Source: Sphingobacteriales bacterium JAD_PAG50586_3
GTDB taxonomy: Bacteria; Bacteroidota; Bacteroidia; CAMBQF01
Length of the DNA stretch: 64,000 nucleotides
Reading direction: 5' to 3'
Assembly: GCA_023213195.1 (NCBI GenBank)
Contig: CP096135.1
Span: forward strand, 1,320,616 to 1,384,615
In this document: in pieces, positions 27,668 through 34,400 of the stretch
Position numbering within the stretch: position 1 is the stretch's first letter
Layout of the letters: every line of letters begins with the position of its first letter
Notes under the pieces: generated by a model
Seen by the model: only the letters and a program-made list of their open reading frames with translations
Database searches by the model: none
What the model was told of the DNA's origin: nothing
Made by a program: the position numbers and the translations under genes

Positions 27668-28729
27668 TCAAAATTGCTTTTCAAATGTCTTTCCGTTAAA
27701 TTTAAAAATATTTCCGTTTGCCATTCCAAAAAGCAAATTGTTTTTGTTGTCTTTATAAATAGTCCAAATCATCGGCGACGAAAGTTTGCTGTCTGTATTA
27801 TAGTTTGTAACCTTCTTGCCATCATATTTCCAAGCTCCAGTATCTCTATCTCCAAACCAAATATTGCCTTCTGAATCTTCTTCGATAGCAAAAACGTGTT
27901 CAAGTGTGCCTTAGTTGTGATTTGTCTCCTCTTCTTGTACTTGTTGGATGGATTAAATTATTCTTTTCAGAAAAATTAATGATTGAGTTGCCCTCCATTA
28001 GCAAAACGCCAATTCCATTATTTCCTATCCAAATTCTACCTTTTGAATCTGCAAAGACACTTCTTATGTGCAAAACGTCATTTTCTTTAAGTTTCAGATT
28101 GTTATGGTCAAAAATAGTTGTCTTTTTTTCATCGTAATTGAACAATGCTGAATAAGTTGCAATCCAAATTTTACCGTCTTTATCTTTTGATATGTCAGTT
28201 ACGCCATAAGAATTATCAGGATTTTTATTTTTGGGTTTTGGAAAAATTAAATAATTCATATTTATTCCATCAAAACGATTTATACCGTCTTCTTCGCCCG
28301 CAGAAAACCATAAATCTCCGCTAGTATCATTCCATTCATATCTTGGGTTGTTAAAATTTGATGAATAAGTGGTAACCTTTCCTTTGTCATATACACTTAC
28401 TCCTTTTCCAGTTCCGAACCAAATTTTCCCATTCTTGTCTTCTTGAATTGAACGGATTTGATTGTCGGATAAACCTTCATTAGTTGTAAAGTATTCAAAC
28501 GATTTTCCATTATAATAGCTTACGCCTTCATTATGACTTCCAAACCAATAATTACCATTCCTGTCTTGAAATATTGCACGTATTCCCGAAGTAAATTTTA
28601 AGGTATCAGTTTGTGAAGTGCTTACCAATTCAGATTTACTAATTTCTTTAACAGGTGATTTTTTTCATCGCAGGAAAGATTCAGTGCCAATATGAGTATT
28701 AGGTAAATCAAATTATAATATTTTTTCAT
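27668..28729 (-). CDS. Two-component-regulator-propeller lipoprotein, two frameshifts
   Basis: The rebuilt gene starts at 28729 with MKKYYNLIYLILILALNLSC, a lipoprotein signal whose lipobox Cys is residue 20, and ends at 27668. At least six propeller blades of the NG(N/K)IWFG type follow: DRNGNYWFGS, DKNGKIWFGTGKGVSVY, TSGDLWFSAG, DKDGKIWIAT, DSKGRIWIGNNGIGV and DSEGNIWFGDRD. No transmembrane helix, kinase or DNA-binding domain follows, so it is a stand-alone sensor-type propeller. Breaks: the A7 run at 28659-28665 (needs A8) and the GG at 27909-27910. The gene is visibly more AT-rich than its neighbours and lies beside tRNA-Asn, suggesting transfer. Confidence 0.75.
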
Positions 28730-28767
28730 TTGTGCATTATTTTACAAATATATCAAATGCTTTTGCT

Positions 28768-28850
28768 TCGGGACTTGGACTCGAATGCTGGCCCTTGCGG
28801 TTAGCATCCCGACAAGCTTTGCTTCGTCGGTGACCATAAATTTATATAAA
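28768..28850. repeat. Decayed tRNA-like remnant with hairpin insertions
   Basis: GGGACTTGGACTCGAATGC resembles the tRNA-Asn T-arm. It is followed by hairpins TGCT-N13-AGCA and CCGAC-N11-GTCGG. The relation to tRNA-Asn is inferred from the T-arm core only. Confidence 0.4.
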
Positions 28851-28920
28851 CAAAAAAGCCACTATTTCTAGTGGCTTCTACTTTTGCTCCCCTCCCGAAG
28901 CTTCGGGACTGGACTCAACC
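28851..28920 (-). repeat. Duplicate of the tRNA-Asn 3' end and terminator, with a palindrome inserted
   Basis: The 42 bp at 28851-28892 equal 28940-28981 except for one base. They contain the terminator and the last acceptor bases of tRNA-Asn. A 16-bp palindrome TCCCGAAGCTTCGGGA (28893-28908) then interrupts the copy before the T-arm remnant CTGGACTCAACC. Confidence 0.8.
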
Positions 28921-28940
28921 CACTAGAATTTTCAGATAAC

Positions 28941-28965
28941 AAAAAAGCCACTATTTCTAGTGGCT
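28941..28965 (-). terminator. tRNA-Asn terminator
   Basis: On the minus strand, hairpin AAGCCACTA-GAAA-TAGTGGCTT runs into six T. An identical copy lies at 28852-28876. Confidence 0.85.
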
Positions 28966-28975
28966 TCTACTTCTG

Positions 28976-29049
28976 CTCCCCGACCTGGACTCGAACCAGG
29001 GACCTAATGATTAACAGTCATTCGCTCTAACCAACTGAGCTATCAGGGA
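28976..29049 (-). tRNA. tRNA-Asn (GTT)
   Basis: The cloverleaf reads from 29049: acceptor TCCCTGA, D-arm GCTC...GAGC, anticodon loop CTGTTAA with anticodon GTT, T-arm CCTGG-TTCGAGT-CCAGG, acceptor 3' strand TCGGGGA, discriminator G. CCA is not encoded. Confidence 0.97.
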
Positions 29050-29158
29050 ATATTAGGGCTGCAAAAATAGTACTTTGTATTAATAATGCAAAAAATATTG
29101 ATAAAAAAATTATAATTATCTGTTATTCAGTGTATTGATATGCGCTATACCCTGTCCG

Positions 29159-30691
29159 CTATAGGCTAACCAACACATTTCCTCCCATTTCTTCGGGTGC
29201 TTTTAACCCCATAAGGGTTAAAATGGTAGGTGCAATATCGGCCAGCTTGCCGTTTTGCAGGGTTTTATAGTCGCTGTCAATCAATATACAGGGCACAGGG
29301 TTAGTAGTATGGGCCGTGTTTGGGGTGCCATCTTCGTTAATAGCATATTCAGCGTTGCCATGGTCGGCCAGTATTATAGCCGAGTAGCCCTTTTCAATAG
29401 CCTTGTCAATAGTCATTTGCAGGCATTGGTCAACAGTCTCAACTGCCTTTATAATAGCGGGGAACACGCCTGTATGCCCTACCATGTCGGGGTTGGCATA
29501 ATTAAGGCAAATAAAGTCAGGCGCGTTTTCGTCCATGTCTTTAACCACCGCCTCGGCAATTCCATAGGCGCTCATTTCGGGCTTAAAGTCGTAGGTTGGC
29601 ACATCTTTAGCCGATGGTACCATAATTCGCCTTTCGCCTGTAAACTGCACCTCTCGTCCGCCCGAAAAGAAGAACGTAACGTGCGGGTATTTCTCCGTTT
29701 CGGCAATGCGTAACTGGGTTTTGCCTGCGTTAGCAAGCACTTCGCCAAGGGTATTGGTAATGTCTTTTTTATTAAATATAACCTTAACACCGGTAAAACT
29801 ATGGTCGTAAGGGGTCATGGTAAGGTAATACAGGTTTTCCAGCTTCTGCATCCCTTGTTCGGCAAAGTCTTGCTGGGTAAGCACCTCCGTAATCTCGCGG
29901 CAACGGTCGGTGCGGTAGTTAAAGCAAATAACCACATCTCCGGGCTTTATAGTGGCTACAGGGTTTCCATCAGCGTCAACCTTAACAATGGGTTTTATAA
30001 ACTCATCGGTAATACCGTTGGTATACGATTCTTCAACCGCGCCAATAATATTGGTAGTGGGCTGCCCTATACCGTTTACCAGTAAGTTGTAGGCTTGTGC
30101 AACGCGCTCCCAACGCCTATCGCGGTCCATAGCATAGTAGCGCCCTATAACCGATGCTATTTGTCCGGTAGACTGCAATAACTCATCTTGCAGCGCAGTT
30201 AAAAAGCCAACCCCGCTTTTAGGGTCGGTATCGCGCCCATCGGTAAAGGCATGTACAAAAACATTCTCTAAGCCATACTGCTTGGCAATTTTACACAGCT
30301 TGTGCAGGTGTTTGTCTGATGAGTGGATGCAACCATCAGATACCAATCCCATTAAATGCACATGCTGGTTACAATCGCGCGCATATTCAAAAGCCTTAAC
30401 CAGCTCTTCATTACGCTCCATATCGCCATTCTGGGTAGCCAGGTTAATCTCTACCAGGTCTTGGTATATTACACGGCCCGCACCTAAATTCAAGTGGCCC
30501 ACTTCAGAGTTGCCCATTTGCCCCTCAGGCAGGCCAACGTTTAAACCATCGGTGCGCAGTTCACTATGGGGGTACTTAGCAATCAACGAATCAAAACAAG
30601 GTGTTTGTGCTGCTTTTACAGCATTTGCAGGAGTATCTTCGCCAATACCCCAACCATCTAATATTACAAGAATTACCTTTTTATCAGCCAT
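29159..30691 (-). CDS. gpmI: 2,3-bisphosphoglycerate-independent phosphoglycerate mutase
   Basis: Glycolytic enzyme converting 3- and 2-phosphoglycerate with two manganese ions. 510 residues, the usual length. It shows LDGWGIG near the N-terminus, the phosphoserine segment MGNSEVGHLNLGAGR, DGRDTDPKSG, YYAMDRDRRWER, and the metal motifs NYANPDMVGHTG and ADHGNAEY. The gene is intact. A strong promoter ends 4 nt before the ATG, implying a very short or absent 5' leader. Confidence 0.97.
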   Translation of the reverse strand: MADKKVILVILDGWGIGEDTPANAVKAAQTPCFDSLIAKYPHSELRTDGLNVGLPEGQMGNSEVGHLNLGAGRVIYQDLVEINLATQNGDMERNEELVKAFEYARDCNQHVHLMGLVSDGCIHSSDKHLHKLCKIAKQYGLENVFVHAFTDGRDTDPKSGVGFLTALQDELLQSTGQIASVIGRYYAMDRDRRWERVAQAYNLLVNGIGQPTTNIIGAVEESYTNGITDEFIKPIVKVDADGNPVATIKPGDVVICFNYRTDRCREITEVLTQQDFAEQGMQKLENLYYLTMTPYDHSFTGVKVIFNKKDITNTLGEVLANAGKTQLRIAETEKYPHVTFFFSGGREVQFTGERRIMVPSAKDVPTYDFKPEMSAYGIAEAVVKDMDENAPDFICLNYANPDMVGHTGVFPAIIKAVETVDQCLQMTIDKAIEKGYSAIILADHGNAEYAINEDGTPNTAHTTNPVPCILIDSDYKTLQNGKLADIAPTILTLMGLKAPEEMGGNVLVSL

Positions 30692-30695
30692 TTAA

Positions 30696-30728
30696 CAAAG
30701 GTACACTATACAATTAATTACGTTGCAA
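30696..30728 (-). promoter_or_regulatory. Promoter of gpmI
   Basis: TTG (30728-30726), N22, TACCTTTG (30703-30696) on the minus strand. The box ends 4 nt before the ATG at 30691. Confidence 0.6.
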
Positions 30729-31140
30729 TAGTTGTATTATGCTTTTTGTATAGTTTATACGATTGAAATAACGCCAGTAGTAAAAACAAACTGCCAAAAA
30801 GGATATTCAACCAACCGCTTATGTAGCTATTGCCAACACGTATAAAATAAAAGGCGGTTAAAATAAATATTATTATACCGCTAAAAGTTCCTACTGCTAT
30901 GCTTACTATATACCAGTAGTAATATGGTTTTTTAGCATTTATCTTATTGTTTTTTATAAGGTAAATATTCCACCCGGCCCAAAAGGGGTATTGCATAAAA
31001 TTAAGGCTGTTGGCTACCACACCTAGTATGTAAGGAGAAAGTGCAATATTTATATTCAACAAGTTTAAGTTCGGCTCCTTAGTGTTTACCGTAAAAAAGT
31101 AAACAGCAAAACCCAGCATAAAAGCAATAGAAAATAGTAA
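30718..31140 (-). pseudogene. 3' fragment of a LysE-family transporter gene
   Basis: The segment IALSPYILGVVANSLN followed by YPFWAGWNIYLI matches the middle NPLQ-PFW region of LysE-type exporters found in Bacteroidota. It is followed by the two last helices (YWYIVSIAVGTFSGIIIFIL, SGWLNILFGSLFLLLALFQS). The first three helices (about 100 residues) are missing. The frame continues upstream of the Met at 31119 only to a stop just inside the truncated YHS gene. The two fragments join at about 31141, as if a deletion had fused them. The ECF-like promoter of the upstream unit may still transcribe it. Confidence 0.65.
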
Positions 31141-31336
31141 ATAACCCCATCAACCAATTGCGATATTTTGCTGCTGCCCTTTATGGCTTTATTCGCAGTA
31201 AAATAAGCTACAGGGTCATACCCATCAATAGCAACAAAACTGCTTAAGTTAAAGTGCTTTTGCGTAATGCAGAAATGTTTTGGGTGCTTACAAAGGTTGC
31301 TAGTAATACAAACACTATTGCGATATACTTTTTCAT
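31141..31336 (-). pseudogene. 5' fragment of a secreted YHS-domain protein
   Basis: It starts with MKKYIAIVFVLLATFVSTQ, then LRK, and in the next frame HFNLSSFVAIDGYDPVAYFTANKAIKG and GVIYYF. This matches the YHS protein at 32498-32950 residue for residue in the core (VAIDGYDPVAYFT), then stops matching at the point where the LysE fragment begins. One frame change near 31257-31260 is a probable homopolymer error. The ATG is 2 nt after the Omp28-like stop codon, so the pair was an operon. Confidence 0.65.
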
Positions 31337-31338
31337 GA

Positions 31339-32337
31339 TTACTGTATTACAATGCGTTTAGTTGTACGCGCGTTGCCGGTAGATAGCATTACTGAATATA
31401 GACCCGTTGGTAGCCCTGTTAAATCTATTGCTGTATGTTGGCTAAAGCTTGTGTTAGCTATAACTTTCCCGTCGGCTGCAATAATTAATAAATTGGTTAA
31501 GCCTGTAGTTGCTAATTGTATATTCAATAACCCCTTGGTAGGGTTGGGGAATATATTGGCCTCTAAAACAGGCAGGTCGTTTATGGTAGTAGCCACGTCG
31601 TTGTTTTGTTGTGTGGCAGGTATAGCTTCAGCCTGTACCACTTCTTTAGTATCATCAAGCTGTAGCAGCGCAAGGGTATAAATTCGGCTAAAGTTCCAAA
31701 CAGGGTTTGCCGCTGTTCTGGTTGTATATACTACAGAGTCGCCAATGTTGGCGGGGGCGGCAATGGTTGTTCCTTCAGCACCCCAAAGTGCTTTTCTAAA
31801 CACATCGTAGTGGCGGGTTTCACCATTTTGGCTGGTATAGTTTATGGTATCTTCCGCAAGTGCGGCAAACAGCTTAAGGTTTGTGTAGCTATGTGCGGCA
31901 ATAGCTTTAATAGTTATGGTAGACTTTATAGAGTCGTTTCCGTATTTATATTGCTTAATGCTGATACTAAGGGGCGATGTTTGCCCTTCAAAAGGGTTGA
32001 AAAGTTCGGCACTGGCGTAGTTGGTGCTGGTGGGTATGTCTGCACCGTTTATTACAAATTTTGGCGTGCTGCCATACAGTCCATAGTAGTTAGTCCGTGC
32101 ATCACTATCGGCAAGGCTTTGTTGGCTTAATAGGCACGCTGTGTATGGCGAACTTGGGTGTATGGCCAAATGCAAAACCCCGGGGTGGTTGCTTAGGTTG
32201 GTATAAAAACCGGGATTTTTGCTGGCACAAATGCTACACTTGGTATTGGTAAAGTGTTCAACAATAATTTTTTTAGGTACTTGCGCAACAAGGGCCGAGC
32301 AGCTAAAAAATAAAGCAGCAATAAAAAAATGTTTCAT
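31339..32337 (-). CDS. Omp28-related T9SS cargo with a thioredoxin-like CxxC motif
   Basis: 332 residues. A signal peptide (FFIAALFFSCSALVAQ) leads to an Omp28-type domain with a thioredoxin-like start, EHFTNTKCSICASKNPGF (Cys-Ser-Ile-Cys), and VLHLAIHPSSPY. A beta-rich region follows, then a type A sorting domain with NIFPNPTKGLLNIQL and the end KRIVIQ. It is likely exported to the surface. The CxxC may be redox-active or bind metal. The transcription unit starts at one of the three TGTAAGG-N15-CGACTA promoters and continues into the YHS fragment. Confidence 0.82.
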   Translation of the reverse strand: MKHFFIAALFFSCSALVAQVPKKIIVEHFTNTKCSICASKNPGFYTNLSNHPGVLHLAIHPSSPYTACLLSQQSLADSDARTNYYGLYGSTPKFVINGADIPTSTNYASAELFNPFEGQTSPLSISIKQYKYGNDSIKSTITIKAIAAHSYTNLKLFAALAEDTINYTSQNGETRHYDVFRKALWGAEGTTIAAPANIGDSVVYTTRTAANPVWNFSRIYTLALLQLDDTKEVVQAEAIPATQQNNDVATTINDLPVLEANIFPNPTKGLLNIQLATTGLTNLLIIAADGKVIANTSFSQHTAIDLTGLPTGLYSVMLSTGNARTTKRIVIQ

Positions 32338-32358
32338 AGATAGATGGTTTTAAGGTAT

Positions 32359-32386
32359 TAGTCGGGTTGATTATAAGAACCTTACA
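32359..32386 (-). promoter_or_regulatory. ECF-like promoter 1 (Omp28-like unit)
   Basis: TGTAAGG (32386-32380), N15, CGACTA (32364-32359) on the minus strand, 21 nt before the ATG at 32337. The same motif with the same spacing precedes the next two units. Confidence 0.75.
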
Positions 32387-32396
32387 AACCAATATG

Positions 32397-32431
32397 AAAA
32401 AAATCCACTGGGGTTGCCGGTGGATTTTTTA
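32397..32431 (-). terminator. Terminator after the YHS gene
   Basis: A nearly symmetrical hairpin ATCCACCGG-CAACC-CCAGTGGAT with a T6-7 tract on the minus strand. Confidence 0.8.
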
Positions 32432-32497
32432 TATCAATTAATTTAAATCGCAAGTCACTATCAAGCTTTGTATGCTGCCTGCTGACTAAGTGTATAC

Positions 32498-32950
32498 TTA
32501 TTTGTTTTGCTGGCCCCAGTTTTTATCGGCTTTAACAATGCCCGTTTTGCCCTAGGTAGATTTTGAATACATATTCTGTGGTTGGCAAAACAAATACAGC
32601 TTATCATCAATAATTTTAAAGCTGTTAGGGTCTACCTGGGCCTTTTGGCCGGTATCGCTCATAGCCGATGCGCACCAACCACCATATTGCGGCTCGTATT
32701 TGGTGTGGTTCTTCATAAACATTCTTTTATGTTCTACAGATGAGAAGTAGTAGGTAACCCCTAACGATGTGTAGGCGATGGTTTTTAATCCTTTTACTGC
32801 TCTGTGTTCTGTAAAGTATGCTACCGGGTCGTACCCGTCTATAGCTACTGCGTTGGTTTGGTTAAACTGCTTTTTGCGTAAAGTGCTGCTTTGCGCGTCG
32901 GCATTGGCCCATATACATAAGCCTAATAAAATAAGTGTCAACTTTTTCAT
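32498..32950 (-). CDS. Secreted YHS-domain protein, in-frame TAG near the C-terminus
   Basis: Starts at 32950 with MKKLTLILLGLCIWANADAQ, a signal peptide; the longer frame from 33154 is not protein-like. The YHS core is VAIDGYDPVAYF, VTYYFSSVEHKRMF and EPQYGGWCASAMS. A TAG at 32552-32554 stops the frame, but the same frame continues for 17 codons through KADKNWGQQNK to a TAA at 32498. KADxNW is the usual end of such proteins, so the TAG looks like an error or recent mutation. Exported YHS proteins are linked to metal or stress handling, but the role is unproven. Preceded by the shared ECF-like promoter. Confidence 0.75.
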
Positions 32951-32976
32951 AGTAATAACATTAGGGTTCATACTAT

Positions 32977-33004
32977 TAGTCGCTGTTATAACTGTAGCCT
33001 TACA
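32977..33004 (-). promoter_or_regulatory. ECF-like promoter 2 (YHS unit)
   Basis: TGTAAGG (33004-32998), N15, CGACTA (32982-32977) on the minus strand, 26 nt before the ATG at 32950. Confidence 0.75.
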
Positions 33005-33023
33005 TAAAAAGTTTACAAGGGCA

Positions 33024-33060
33024 TAAAAAAAACACCCACCGGATATTTTTCCAGTGGGTG
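33024..33060 (-). terminator. Terminator of the msrBA gene
   Basis: On the minus strand, CACCCACTGG-AAAAATA-TCCGGTGGGTG is followed by eight T. Confidence 0.85.
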
Positions 33061-33143
33061 CCTTGCAAAGTGTTATGGTTGGGTATTTCCGCTTGTGGTT
33101 AAGCGGCACTAATGGTAAGAGAGAAAGAGTTGGTACTATTTCA

Positions 33144-34259
33144 TTAATTGGCATTCTTTTTCAGCCGGTCTTTAAATACCTTTTCAAACTTCTCAACCTT
33201 AGGCCTAACTACCATGGCGCAGTAAGAGTTTGTTCCGTTGTTGTTGTAATAATCCTGGTGGTAATCTTCAGCTTTATAAAAGGTGTCAAAAGCAGTTATT
33301 TCAGTAACAATAGGGCTGTCGTAAACATGTTCTTTGCTAAGGGCTTCTATAATATCTTGCGCAATTTTCTTTTGGTTTTCATCGCGGTAATATATTGCAG
33401 AGCGGTACTGTGTGCCTACATCGGCCCCCTGGCGGTTAAGCGTTGTTGGGTCGTGTACGGTAAAAAACACTTTCAATATTTCTTCTACCGATGTTTTGCT
33501 GGGGTCAAATACAATCTGTACCACTTCGGCATGGCCTGTAGTGCCGTTGCATACCTCTTTATAGGTTGGGTTTTTAGTGTTGCCACCAGAGTAGCCCGAC
33601 TCTGCACTTATAACGCCATCAAGCATGCGGTAAACAGCTTCTACACACCAAAAACAGCCGGCGCCAAGCGTTAATGTGTCCGTTTTCTTTTCCATTGTAG
33701 GTTGATTATTATCTTTTTTTATATCACTCTCCTTTACAAACTCTAAAGAAAGCGAATTTACGCAATAGCGCAAACCGGTATCGGTAGGGCCATCGTCAAA
33801 CACATGGCCAAGGTGGCCGCCACAACGCCCGCACATAATCTCGGTACGGCGCATACCATGGGTGTTATCATCTTTAGTGGTTATTTTACCTGCAGCTATC
33901 TCTTTATCAAAGCTGGGCCAACCACAGTGTGCATCAAACTTACTGCTCGAATCAAACAATGGGTTGCCACAACCTGCGCAGGTATACATACCTTTATCTT
34001 TGTTAAGCAAAAGCTGGCCTGTAAAAGGGCGTTCGGTACCTTTTTCGCGCAGTACATAGTACTGGTCGGGGCTTAGCTCCTTTTTCCATTCTTCTTCGGT
34101 TTTAAAAACCTTACCTGTGTCTCCTGAAATGTTCATGTTTCTTATTTGACTATAATTTACGTCTTTGGGTTTTTGGCTGCATGCCAAAAACAGGGGTGCC
34201 ATCAATAGTATGGTAACTAATATAACTAGGGGCGTGGATATAAATCCTAATGTCTTCAT
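33144..34259 (-). CDS. msrBA: Lipoprotein methionine sulfoxide reductase, MsrB-MsrA fusion
   Basis: Repairs both epimers of oxidised methionine. The order is lipoprotein signal (lipobox LFLAC), MsrB with two zinc CxxC pairs (CAGC, CGRC) and catalytic Cys in LRYCVNSLSLEF, a linker, then MsrA with the catalytic GCFWCVEAVY and HAEVVQ. The Cys after the signal suggests a periplasm-facing lipid anchor, so it should protect envelope proteins. I chose the start at 34259 (MKTLGFISTP) because it gives a clean signal; an ATG at 34289 would leave almost no leader behind the promoter. Preceded by the third ECF-like promoter, terminated at 33024-33060. Confidence 0.92.
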   Translation of the reverse strand: MKTLGFISTPLVILVTILLMAPLFLACSQKPKDVNYSQIRNMNISGDTGKVFKTEEEWKKELSPDQYYVLREKGTERPFTGQLLLNKDKGMYTCAGCGNPLFDSSSKFDAHCGWPSFDKEIAAGKITTKDDNTHGMRRTEIMCGRCGGHLGHVFDDGPTDTGLRYCVNSLSLEFVKESDIKKDNNQPTMEKKTDTLTLGAGCFWCVEAVYRMLDGVISAESGYSGGNTKNPTYKEVCNGTTGHAEVVQIVFDPSKTSVEEILKVFFTVHDPTTLNRQGADVGTQYRSAIYYRDENQKKIAQDIIEALSKEHVYDSPIVTEITAFDTFYKAEDYHQDYYNNNGTNSYCAMVVRPKVEKFEKVFKDRLKKNAN

Positions 34260-34297
34260 TTTTCTTATTTTGAATAGATGCATTTGCATTTACTCAA

Positions 34298-34325
34298 TAG
34301 TCGTAAATAGCATTATAACCTTACA
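34298..34325 (-). promoter_or_regulatory. ECF-like promoter 3 (msrBA unit)
   Basis: TGTAAGG (34325-34319), N15, CGACTA (34303-34298) on the minus strand, 38 nt before the chosen msrBA start. Confidence 0.75.
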
Positions 34326-34362
34326 AATAGGATTGAAAAATGTTTTGAAAATTGTCTTTTTA

Positions 34363-34398
34363 TCCCCCTCTCCTTTGGAGAGGGGATAGAGGTGAGGC
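34363..34398 (+). repeat. Dispersed palindromic element between msrBA and a cargo gene
   Basis: The stem CCCCTCTCC-TTT-GGAGAGGGG, then GGTGAGGC. Same element as at 8153, 42196, 56559 and 60155. Confidence 0.7.
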
Positions 34399-34400
34399 CC

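Noticed and set aside
32951..33154. Longer N-terminus of the YHS protein
   Set aside because: The added part runs through the promoter and terminator region and has no signal; MKKLTLILLG at 32950 is a good signal start.
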